Shown one piece after another: positions 31,822 through 38,917 of a stretch of 38,917 nucleotides of DNA. Origin of the DNA: Candidatus Gastranaerophilales bacterium. GTDB taxonomy: Bacteria > Cyanobacteriota > Vampirovibrionia > Gastranaerophilales > Gastranaerophilaceae. Both the position numbers and the translations under genes were made by a program. The stretch is from assembly GCA_900752845.1 (NCBI GenBank), contig CAADWU010000107.1:1-38917 (forward strand), written 5' to 3'. How positions within the stretch are numbered: the stretch's first letter is position 1; each line of letters opens with the position of its first letter. The notes below the pieces were generated by a model, which saw nothing but the letters and a program-made list of their open reading frames with translations, did not search any database and was not told where the DNA came from.

Positions 31822-33579
31822 TTGAGAGAAAGAATTCGCAGCAGAGAAATTCGTGAGCCGGAAAATGAAGTTGAAAAACGAAATAAAACCTTTGACCAGA
31901 TTTTAGGATTTTTACACATATTCTTTATAGGTTTTATGGTTTTGCTCATTATTTATCTGTTTTTTATACAGGTAGTTGATGTTGGCAAATACAGAGCCAG
32001 AGCAAGAAGCCAGCGTGTAGGCAGAATTTTTTCAATGCGTGGCGATATTTTTGACAGAAACGGTATAAAACTTGCAACCGACAAGGTTTATTCTGATGTT
32101 TACGCACACCCTGCGGATTATGACCATTCACCGGAAGAACTTGCCAAAATCCTTGCTCCTATTTTAAAAATGCCAAAAGATACACTTTTACAAAAACTTA
32201 AAAAAGCAGGTCCAGTAATTACAATAAAAAAAGATATTGACAGAAGTACAGCAAAGAAAATTGCAAAACTGCATCTCAGAGAAATAAGTTTAGGCAAAAA
32301 GAATACACGTGAATATCCTCAAGGCACACTTGCTGCACATGTTTTAGGATATTACAACTTTGATGCCGATATCGCAAACGGCATTGAATACACTGCTAAA
32401 GACAGACTTGAACACGTTATTAATACAGTAAAATATCAAAAAACACGTGACGGTAAAATTATATACGATTTTACAACCGATCCTGTAGCTACAACAACAA
32501 ACCCTAAGGGGGAAAATGTTACTCTGACAATTGATGCTGCAATCCAGCATATATGTGAAAAAGAAATAGAAAAAAAAGTTAAAGAAACAAGAGCTGACGG
32601 CGGCTCTGTAATAGTTATGAACCCGAAAAACGGAGAAATTCTTGCCTATGCGGTTTATCCGACTTTTGATCCTAACAATTATAAAAAAGCAACTCCTGCT
32701 CAATTAAAAAACTGGACATTAACAGATGTTTTACCACCCGGTTCAACTTTCAAGACAATAACTATTGCCTCTGCCATGGATTTAGGTAAAATAAACGAAC
32801 ATTCGACAGTTCTTGATACAGGTAAAATGACAATAGGCAAATGGGAAATTAAAAACCACGATTACCATATTCATCCGTATCCTGGAAATATTTCTCTTGA
32901 ATATCTGTTTGAACACTCAAGTAACATAGGTTCTATAAACGTGGCAAGAATGATGTCCCCTCTTGAATTTTACGGCGTGCTTAAAAAATTCGGGTTCGGA
33001 AATAAAACAGGAATTGATTTACCTGGAGAATCAAGCGGTTTGCTGCCTTATTGGACACACTGGGATCAGGGAATTCATGCAACTATGGCTTACGGATACG
33101 GAACATCTGTTACAGCTATTCAAATGATTTCTGCCGTTCAGGCAATTGCGAATAACGGTGTAAAAATTACTCCGCATATTATTAAATACTCTCAAGAAGA
33201 ATATGACAATAAAATTAAATATACACAGGTAATACAGCCTCAAACAGCTCAAACTGTTACAAAACTGCTTGTCGCAAGTATTGAAAACAGCAAATCCGAA
33301 GTAAAAATGGACAAATATAAAGTTGCCGAAAAAACCGGAACTTCAAGAAAACCTAATAAAAACGGTCCGGGTTATTCACAATATTTATATACATCTTCAA
33401 TCGGCTACCTTCCGGCATCCGACCCTCAAGTACTTATTTATGTAATAGTTGACAGCCCTAAAGAAGGAGCTATCTGGGGAAGTACGGTTGCAGCTCCCGT
33501 ATTTAAAGAAGTTGCAACACAAGTAGCAAGGATTATGAACCTTAAACCTGATAAGGTTACGCCTGTAAAAAAGAATTAA
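31822..33579 (+). CDS. ftsI: Class B penicillin-binding protein (FtsI/PBP2-like transpeptidase)
   Basis: A 585-residue monofunctional transpeptidase that crosslinks peptidoglycan. One membrane helix (about 33-52) is followed by the pedestal domain (RGDIFDRNG, about 73-81) and the penicillin-binding domain. That domain has the active-site S308-x-x-K311 (GSTFKTI), S366-S-N368 and K504-T-G506 (EKTGTSR). The start is a TTG at 31822 with AGGG upstream. It is followed 18 bases later by murE, as in dcw clusters where ftsI precedes murE, so a division-type role is the better guess over elongation PBP2. Transcription is divergent from the amidase. Confidence 0.93.
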   Translation: MRERIRSREIREPENEVEKRNKTFDQILGFLHIFFIGFMVLLIIYLFFIQVVDVGKYRARARSQRVGRIFSMRGDIFDRNGIKLATDKVYSDVYAHPADYDHSPEELAKILAPILKMPKDTLLQKLKKAGPVITIKKDIDRSTAKKIAKLHLREISLGKKNTREYPQGTLAAHVLGYYNFDADIANGIEYTAKDRLEHVINTVKYQKTRDGKIIYDFTTDPVATTTNPKGENVTLTIDAAIQHICEKEIEKKVKETRADGGSVIVMNPKNGEILAYAVYPTFDPNNYKKATPAQLKNWTLTDVLPPGSTFKTITIASAMDLGKINEHSTVLDTGKMTIGKWEIKNHDYHIHPYPGNISLEYLFEHSSNIGSINVARMMSPLEFYGVLKKFGFGNKTGIDLPGESSGLLPYWTHWDQGIHATMAYGYGTSVTAIQMISAVQAIANNGVKITPHIIKYSQEEYDNKIKYTQVIQPQTAQTVTKLLVASIENSKSEVKMDKYKVAEKTGTSRKPNKNGPGYSQYLYTSSIGYLPASDPQVLIYVIVDSPKEGAIWGSTVAAPVFKEVATQVARIMNLKPDKVTPVKKN

Positions 33580-33597
33580 TGATTAACGGAGGATAAA

Positions 33598-35121
33598 ATG
33601 AAACTTGACGAACTTATAGAATATTTAGATTACAAAGATTTGATTAATTTTAAAAATATTGATATTACAGGAATTTCATACAATTCAAAAACTACCAAAA
33701 AAGGCGATATTTTTATTTGTTTGGTGGGAGAGCACACTGACGGTCACGAGTATGCCCAAAGCGCAATCGAAAACGGAGCTGCTGCTCTTTTAGTGGAAAG
33801 AAAAGTTCAGGGTACAAAAATCCCTCAAGTTGTAGTTTCATCAACAAGACATAAAATAGCTGATATTGCAGACAGATTTTATTCCAGTCCTTCCAAAGGC
33901 ATTAATCTTATCGGGATTACAGGTACTAACGGAAAAACAACAGTTACACACTTAATTCAAAAAATCTTTGAAGAAAATAGCGAAAAATGCGCACTTATAG
34001 GAACTCTGGGTTACAAGTTATCTTCCAACGGAGAATACAGAGATGCAAAGCATACAACTCCGCAGGCTCCTGAATTACAGGCAACATTAAGAATGATTAA
34101 AGATGTAGAAAAAATTGATAATGTTGTTATGGAAGTAAGCTCACACGCACTTGACCAGAATCGTGTCGGAGGATGCAGATTTAACGGAGCTGTGTTGACA
34201 AATCTTACTCAAGATCACCTTGATTACCACATTACTATGGAAAACTATTTTGAAGCAAAGGCACTTCTTTTTAGAAATCTGTCAAGGGCAATTACAACAA
34301 GAGATACGGAAGGAAATCCTATTTGCGACGAGCATTCACCGTTTGCGGTAATCAACTCAGATGATGATTATGCAGAAAAATTCCTTTCTGTTGTACCGGA
34401 AGGTGTGAGAAAGTTCACATACGGAGTTAAACAACAAAGCGATGTAATGGCAAAAAATATTAATTTCTCATTGAACGGTGCTGAATTTACGCTTGTAGAA
34501 AATGGTAATGAGCATAGCGTAAATTTACATATGAACGGAATGTTCAGTGTTTACAATGTTTTGGCTGCTGTTACAGCATCTCTTGCTATGGGAATTGATA
34601 TAAAAGTTGCATTAAAAGCATTACAAAACGTTAAAGGTGTTGCCGGAAGATTTGAAGTTGTGGTTAAAAAACCGCTTGTAATTGTTGATTACGCACACAC
34701 TCCTGACGGCTTAGAGAATGTTTTAAAATCAGCAAGAGAAATTACGCCTAAAGACGGTAACTTAATTTGTCTTTTCGGCTGCGGAGGCGACAGAGATGCA
34801 ACAAAACGTCCTAAAATGGGTGCTATTGCAGAAAAACTAGCAGATAAAATAGTTATTACAAGCGACAACCCGAGAACAGAAGATCCGCAAACAATTATTA
34901 CAGATATCATTGCCGGCCTGAAATCCGTTAATACGGAAAGCGTAATCGTTGAACCTGACAGGGGTACTGCAATAGGCTTGCTGAAAACGATTGCCAATAA
35001 TAACGATGTTGTTGTTATTGCTGGCAAAGGTCATGAAGATTACCAAATTCTAAAAGATAAAACAATACACTTTGATGACAGAGAAGAAGCTCGAAAAGTT
35101 TTTGAATGCAGCGTAATATAA
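33598..35121 (+). CDS. murE: UDP-MurNAc-tripeptide synthetase (meso-DAP adding)
   Basis: MurE adds the third amino acid to UDP-MurNAc-L-Ala-D-Glu. The 507-residue protein has an N-terminal uridine-binding domain, the ATP loop GTNGKTT at 109-115, the central ligase domain (HTTPQAPELQ, EVSSHALDQNRV) and the C-terminal DNPR motif at 423-426. DNPR marks meso-diaminopimelate specificity, so the wall is of the DAP type, as in cyanobacterial relatives. The ATG at 33598 has a strong GGAGG. It is probably co-transcribed with the upstream transpeptidase and the nagA-like gene. Confidence 0.97.
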   Translation: MKLDELIEYLDYKDLINFKNIDITGISYNSKTTKKGDIFICLVGEHTDGHEYAQSAIENGAAALLVERKVQGTKIPQVVVSSTRHKIADIADRFYSSPSKGINLIGITGTNGKTTVTHLIQKIFEENSEKCALIGTLGYKLSSNGEYRDAKHTTPQAPELQATLRMIKDVEKIDNVVMEVSSHALDQNRVGGCRFNGAVLTNLTQDHLDYHITMENYFEAKALLFRNLSRAITTRDTEGNPICDEHSPFAVINSDDDYAEKFLSVVPEGVRKFTYGVKQQSDVMAKNINFSLNGAEFTLVENGNEHSVNLHMNGMFSVYNVLAAVTASLAMGIDIKVALKALQNVKGVAGRFEVVVKKPLVIVDYAHTPDGLENVLKSAREITPKDGNLICLFGCGGDRDATKRPKMGAIAEKLADKIVITSDNPRTEDPQTIITDIIAGLKSVNTESVIVEPDRGTAIGLLKTIANNNDVVVIAGKGHEDYQILKDKTIHFDDREEARKVFECSVI

Positions 35122-35160
35122 CAAGCCGACCTGAGGTAAGCTATAGTTTAGGAGAAATAT

Positions 35161-36051
35161 TTGAAAACAAAACTTTTAATTGAACAGCATTTTCATGGAT
35201 GTTTCGGAATTGATTTTAATACCGCATCAGTTGATGATGTATTATATGTTTCAAAAGAAATTAAAAAATACGGTATTGGAGGAATTTTTCCGACTATCGT
35301 AACTGACAGTGTTGAAAATACAAAAAGAGCGATAAGCGTTATAAAAGAAGCTTCACAAAAACAATCTTCCAATATGGCAAAAATTTTTGGCATACATCTT
35401 GAAGGAATATTTTTAAACGAAAAGAAAAAAGGAATTCATAATACTGAACATTTTATGAAGCTTACTCCAGAAAATTACAAGCTTATCGATGATGATTTCA
35501 TTAAAATAATAACTGTTGCTCCTGAATTGAATGAAGGACTTTTAGATTATTTATCACACAAAGATATAAAAATACAGGCAGGTCATTGTATTGGGGGAAA
35601 TTTATCTGGTTGCACAGGCTGCACTCATCTTTTTAACGCAATGTCAGGGATTACACACAGAGAAAGCTCAACAGCACTTTCGGCTTTAATAAATGATAAC
35701 ATTTATACTGAAATTATTGCTGACGGTGTTCACGTTTACGATGATGCTTTAAAACTCGTATTCAAAGCAAAGCCTCAAGATAAAATAATTTTAATAAGTG
35801 ACAGTCTTCCTATAACCAAAAGCAATCTTAAAGAAATGACTTTTGCTGATGAAAAAGTTTACTATGACGGGATAAAAGCTACTTCCAAAGACGGAACTAT
35901 TGCCGGAAGTACAGCCCTCTTACCTGATATAATAAAACGACTTGCGGCAATCGGGCTGTTTAAGCCTGAATATATAAACAATCCTTATAACTACCACAAT
36001 ATTGATTTAGACGGCTACATTGAGTGGGATGAAGATTGGAATATAATATAA
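35161..36051 (+). CDS. N-acetylglucosamine-6-phosphate deacetylase-like amidohydrolase (short form)
   Basis: A 296-residue TIM-barrel amidohydrolase of the NagA type, which would remove acetate from GlcNAc-6-phosphate in amino-sugar recycling. Putative metal and catalytic residues are visible: H10-x-H12, E81 (HLEG), H142 (AGHCIGG), H156 (THLFNAM), H191 (DGVHV) and D214 (SDSLP). Ordinary NagA is about 380 residues. Here the N-terminal beta-sandwich segment is absent and the C-terminal part is short, so the protein is close to a bare barrel. The start is a TTG at 35161 with TAGGAG upstream. It follows murE by 39 bases, suggesting wall recycling. The substrate is inferred. Confidence 0.82.
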   Translation: MKTKLLIEQHFHGCFGIDFNTASVDDVLYVSKEIKKYGIGGIFPTIVTDSVENTKRAISVIKEASQKQSSNMAKIFGIHLEGIFLNEKKKGIHNTEHFMKLTPENYKLIDDDFIKIITVAPELNEGLLDYLSHKDIKIQAGHCIGGNLSGCTGCTHLFNAMSGITHRESSTALSALINDNIYTEIIADGVHVYDDALKLVFKAKPQDKIILISDSLPITKSNLKEMTFADEKVYYDGIKATSKDGTIAGSTALLPDIIKRLAAIGLFKPEYINNPYNYHNIDLDGYIEWDEDWNII

Positions 36052-36063
36052 ATAAAATTGGAG

Positions 36064-36884
36064 TTATTTTTTATCCTGTATCATTGCAGTAGTAGATTTT
36101 CCCCCTTTTTCAACAGCATAATCAATACCAACAATCTTTTTAATTCCGCCGTTGTCACCTTGTAATTGAAATGTAAAAATATCATATCCCCATTTATTAG
36201 GTTTTTTATGCCCATTAATGTCCACAGTATAAATAGGAACTGTTGTTCCAAATTTACCGTATTTTATAATTACAGTGCCGTCTGACAATATCCATGATGA
36301 ATATTTATTTTTTATGTTAGTATCACTAAAGTCAGAATTGGGGTTATAAGGATACTCAGGGTTAGGGTTTTGCATTTCTTTAACTTTATCTGTTCCTTTA
36401 TACTCATTTGTTAAACAGCCGTTTGATAAAGCATTGTCTTCACAAAATTTGACAACTTGAAACACTTTATTAAACAGTTCTTTCTCAAATACGGAACAAT
36501 CACTACGTACACCATTATGATTAGGATTCAAAGGAGAGCCGTCTTCGCATTCATAGGCAATACAAGAATTATGAACAGGATCTTTTTGTGTACAAACTGC
36601 TTTACATAGTGATTTATTATTTAACCAATAAGAACAAGCAACGGGCATATCAAGCTGATTTTGAGCCTGAAATACACCTTGAGAAAAAGTAGAATAAACT
36701 TTTTTAAACTGGTTTCTTAAAACATTTTTTTGTACATTTTCTGTTATAACAGGCATAGTTAATGCCGCTACAACACCAATAATACCTAAGGTTATCAAAA
36801 CCTCTGCAAGCGTAAAACCCTTGCTACAGGAGCTTAAATGGTTGCCCCCCCCCCGCATAATGCGCAAATGATAAATCTTTTCAT
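36064..36884 (-). CDS. Prepilin-like protein, frame broken at a G10 tract (copy 3)
   Basis: A type IV pilin/pseudopilin-like protein: KGFTLAEVLITLGIIGVV, a helix, a Cys-rich middle (VACSYW, SLCKAVC, NSCIAYEC, RSDC, KFC, NGCL) and VDINGHKKPNKWGYDIF. It is clearly paralogous to copy 1 in Cys pattern, C-terminus (EKGG) and leader DNA. The ATG at 36884 has AGGAG. As sequenced it reads MKRFIICALCGGGATI and stops because the C run at 36845-36854 is ten. With eleven or eight the leader continues through GGGGNHLSSCSKG into FTLAEV and the protein has 273 residues. An in-frame ATG at 36858 lies just before the tract and could give a short leader (MRGGGNHLSSCSKG), but has no ribosome binding site. Confidence 0.8.
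36845..36854 (-). repeat. Mononucleotide tract C10 (G10 in the coding sense), candidate frame switch, copy 3
   Basis: Ten consecutive C on the + strand after codon 10 of the gene starting at 36884. It sends the ATG frame to a TAA at 36836-36834. In the coding sense it is followed by CAACCATTTAAGCTCC, nearly the same as copy 1. A perfect CGCAT-A-ATGCG dyad (36855-36865 or one base off) abuts it. Confidence 0.9.
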
Positions 36885-36909
36885 ATAGATTGCTCCTTTC
36901 TTTTTATTA

Positions 36910-36918
36910 ATAATAACA
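36910..36918 (-). promoter_or_regulatory. Extended -10 promoter of prepilin copy 3
   Basis: TGTTATTAT on the minus strand, about 26 bases before the ATG at 36884, followed by AAAGGAGCA, the same layout as copies 1 and 2. Confidence 0.45.
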
Positions 36919-36948
36919 TTTTTTATAACTTATTTCAATATGTTGATG

Positions 36949-36954
36949 TATAAT
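36949..36954 (+). promoter_or_regulatory. -10 box of ilvD (leaderless arrangement)
   Basis: TATAAT six bases before the ATG at 36961; there is no ribosome binding site. Confidence 0.6.
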
Positions 36955-36960
36955 GAATTT

Positions 36961-38583
36961 ATGAAAAGCGATAATATAAAAAAAGGAATAGCCAGAACTC
37001 CTCACAGAGGACTTCTTATGGCAACTGGTGTAAGCAAAAATAATATGAAAGCACCCTTTATCGGAATTGCCAGTTCATTTTCCGACTTAGTTCCCGGACA
37101 TATAGGGATGCGGGATTTGGAAAGACAAATTGAAAAAGGTATACACAGCGCAGGCGGACAGTCATTCATTTTCGGAGTTCCTGCCATTTGTGACGGAATT
37201 GCTATGGGACACAACGGAATGCGTTATTCACTTCCGTCAAGAGATTTGATTGCGGATTGTGTGGAAAGCGTTGCGGCTGCTCATCAGCTTGACGGTATTG
37301 TTTTACTCTCCAATTGCGACAAAATCACCCCCGGAATGCTTATCGGTGCTCTCAGATTAAATATACCTGCAATCATTGTTACAGCCGGTCCTATGCTCGA
37401 CGGAGAATGCAGGGAACACCATAAACTTACAATGGTAACAGGTTCATTTGAAGCCGTAGGACAATTCAGAAAGGGAGAAATTACGGAAGAAGAACTGCTT
37501 GCCCTTGAAGAAGAATCCTGCCCTTCAGCCGGCGCCTGTCAGGGAATGTATACGGCAAATACTATGGCATGTCTTGCAGAAGTAATGGGTATGAGCCTGC
37601 CTTATTGTTCTTCAGCTTCTGCTGTTTCTTCCAAAAAACGAAGAATTGCTTTTGAAAGCGGTATGCAAATAGTTGAACTTGTAAAAAAAGATGTTAAACC
37701 ATCAGATATTATTACAAGGGAAAGCTTGAGAGATGCAATTACTGCTGATTTAGCTCTTGGCGGCTCTACAAATACATTTTTGCATATTCTAGCTATAGCG
37801 AATGCGGGCGGAATTGATATTACACTAAAAGATTTTGAAGAATTAAGCGGAAAAATTCATCAAATTGTTAAAATTAACCCGTCATCAACTTTAACAATGA
37901 CAGACTTCCATAATGCAGGAGGAGTTCCCGCTCTGATGCAGTCGCTAAACAGTCATTTAGAGCAAAGCCAAACAATTCGGTCAGTCTTTCGTAATAAAGA
38001 AATAATTCCGGATTATGATAAATCAACTTATACACAAGCCGGATTGGCTGTTCTATACGGCAACCTTGCTAAAGACGGGTGTGTAATAAAAACATCGGGA
38101 GTTGCACCTGAATGTTATGAATTTGAAGGTAATGCAAAAACCTTTGACAGTGAAGAAGATGCTATGTCAGCACTTGAGAATGACGAAATTACAGAAGGCG
38201 ATGTTATCGTAATCAGATATGAAGGACCGAAAGGCGGTCCCGGAATGCGGGAAATGCTAGCTCCAACATCTCTGCTGGTCGGTAAAGGCTTAGGTAAAAA
38301 ATGTGCACTTATTACAGACGGACGTTTTTCAGGAGCAACCAGAGGGATTTGTGTAGGACATATTTGTCCTGAAGCAGCAAACGGCGGTACTATAGCACTG
38401 ATTGAAAACGGTGATAAAATCAAAATAGATATTACAAAACACTCAATAGAACTTCTTGTTAATGAAAAAATATTAGAAGAACGCCGTAAAAATCTTAAAC
38501 CATTTGAACCAAAAATTAAATCCGGATATTTATATAAATACTCTAAAAATGTAAAGGATGCTTCGCACGGAGCTATTGTTTAA
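36961..38583 (+). CDS. ilvD: Dihydroxy-acid dehydratase
   Basis: IlvD dehydrates dihydroxy acids to the 2-keto acids that precede valine, isoleucine and leucine. The 540-residue protein has DGIAMGHNGMRYSLPSRDLI, NCDKITPGM (C119), SAGACQGMYTANT (C193), GGSTNTFLH, EGPKGGPGMREM and DGRFSG. The segment corresponding to the third [2Fe-2S] cysteine of many IlvD proteins reads VPGH, as in E. coli, so a labile [4Fe-4S]-type, oxygen-sensitive enzyme is likely, fitting an anaerobe. The start at 36961 is set by family N-terminus; TATAAT sits six bases before, so the mRNA is probably leaderless. Sugar-acid dehydratases (Edd family) are relatives, but the motif set and length favour IlvD. Confidence 0.93.
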   Translation: MKSDNIKKGIARTPHRGLLMATGVSKNNMKAPFIGIASSFSDLVPGHIGMRDLERQIEKGIHSAGGQSFIFGVPAICDGIAMGHNGMRYSLPSRDLIADCVESVAAAHQLDGIVLLSNCDKITPGMLIGALRLNIPAIIVTAGPMLDGECREHHKLTMVTGSFEAVGQFRKGEITEEELLALEEESCPSAGACQGMYTANTMACLAEVMGMSLPYCSSASAVSSKKRRIAFESGMQIVELVKKDVKPSDIITRESLRDAITADLALGGSTNTFLHILAIANAGGIDITLKDFEELSGKIHQIVKINPSSTLTMTDFHNAGGVPALMQSLNSHLEQSQTIRSVFRNKEIIPDYDKSTYTQAGLAVLYGNLAKDGCVIKTSGVAPECYEFEGNAKTFDSEEDAMSALENDEITEGDVIVIRYEGPKGGPGMREMLAPTSLLVGKGLGKKCALITDGRFSGATRGICVGHICPEAANGGTIALIENGDKIKIDITKHSIELLVNEKILEERRKNLKPFEPKIKSGYLYKYSKNVKDASHGAIV

Positions 38584-38917
38584 TGAAAAAACTGGAAGAC
38601 TTTAAAGAAGATATTAACAAATGTTCCAAATGCGGGTTATGTCAGTCTGTTTGTCCTGTTTATAAAATTACAGGAAACGACTGCGCTGTTTCACGTGGCA
38701 AGTTTGTTATGCTCGACGGAGTTTTAAAAGGTGACTTGAAACTTAATAAAAACATAAACAAATACCTTAATTTGTGCCTTAAATGTGACAAATGCAAGAA
38801 CTTCTGTCCCAGCGCAATTGATGTCTGTAAAATATTTGAAACAGCTAAGTACGAGTATGCAAAAAAAACTTTATCAGGAAAGTTTATTTTCTTTCTCGAA
38901 TCAAAATACATATTCGG
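38583..38917 (+). CDS. Partial (Fe-S)-binding oxidoreductase, GlcF/LutA-like N-terminus
   Basis: The gene starts at the ATG at 38583, overlapping the ilvD stop by one base (TAATG), and runs off the right edge; 111 residues are visible. Two ferredoxin-type [4Fe-4S] clusters are clear: CSKCGLCQSVCPVY (residues 14-25) and CLKCDKCKNFCP with the same CxxCxxCxxxCP spacing. The pattern and the KFVMLDGVLKGD linker resemble the iron-sulfur subunit of glycolate oxidase (GlcF) or lactate-utilisation LutA proteins, which pass electrons from a flavoprotein. The C-terminal CCG domains would be outside the window, so the assignment is to family level only. Confidence 0.8.
   Translation, partial: MKKLEDFKEDINKCSKCGLCQSVCPVYKITGNDCAVSRGKFVMLDGVLKGDLKLNKNINKYLNLCLKCDKCKNFCPSAIDVCKIFETAKYEYAKKTLSGKFIFFLESKYIF

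Noticed and set aside
36858..36867. TTG at 36867 or ATG at 36858 as normal start of prepilin copy 3
   Set aside because: Both are in frame but have no ribosome binding site, whereas AGGAG sits correctly before 36884. The ATG at 36858 is kept only as a possible bypass.

Overview
The window is AT-rich bacterial chromosome, densely coding on both strands, with no gene-free stretch longer than about 300 bases. The longest gaps are about 270 bases, at 21742-22011 and 28628-28894, and hold promoters and leaders. Nothing looks like a phage, plasmid, insertion sequence or CRISPR array. The best guess for the host is Candidatus Gastranaerophilales (Vampirovibrionia/Melainabacteria, the non-photosynthetic relatives of Cyanobacteria). 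This rests on the abundant FTLAEV-TLGIIGVVAA prepilin-like proteins, the efp-accB order, a DNPR-type (meso-DAP) MurE, and TGn-TATAAT promoters; it is an inference from style, not a marker-gene placement.

Layout. 1-1000: a partial gene at the left edge, tRNA-Leu(CAG), and a small anchored protein. 1023-3599: mutS. 3629-5503: ndk-tgt and a small ORF. 5553-8312: a DUF805/RDD membrane protein and a MATE transporter. 8343-10488: two prepilin-like genes flanking a SprA-type metalloprotease. 10593-13041: efp-accB-accC. 13210-14235: a pair of related unknown membrane proteins. 14260-18066: rsgA, prenyl diphosphate synthase, divergent PAP2 protein, GT-C glycosyltransferase. 18182-21367: a SWIM/SNF2 helicase. 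21463-21741: HU. 22012-23966: a GT2 glycosyltransferase and apt. 23993-24123: a decayed prepilin 5' end. 24146-28627: the minus-strand operon rny, ymdB, PHP phosphoesterase, a pilin-like membrane protein, LOG. 28895-30292: pepA. 30330-36051: cell-wall genes (amidase, PBP2, murE, nagA-like). 36064-36884: a third prepilin-like gene. 36961 to the end: ilvD overlapping a partial Fe-S oxidoreductase.

Most notable. All three full-length prepilin-like genes (near 9.1, 10.5 and 36.8 kb) carry a run of exactly ten C on the + strand (G10 in the coding sense). It lies between the ribosome-binding-site-supported ATG and the FTLAEV motif. In all three, G10 puts the start out of frame and translation stops at a conserved TTTAA three to four codons later; G11 (or G8) would give an intact prepilin with a 20-23 residue leader. 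These are the only long G/C homopolymers in the window. This looks like a shared frame switch on a dispersed pilin family, by slipped-strand phase variation or transcriptional slippage. A systematic homopolymer miscall is the main alternative. A fourth, decayed copy and a related uncleaved membrane protein share pieces of the same family.

Other points: several genes have a -10 box only 6-12 bases before the ATG and no Shine-Dalgarno sequence, suggesting leaderless mRNAs; TTG starts with good ribosome binding sites recur (GT-C, LOG, PBP2, nagA-like).
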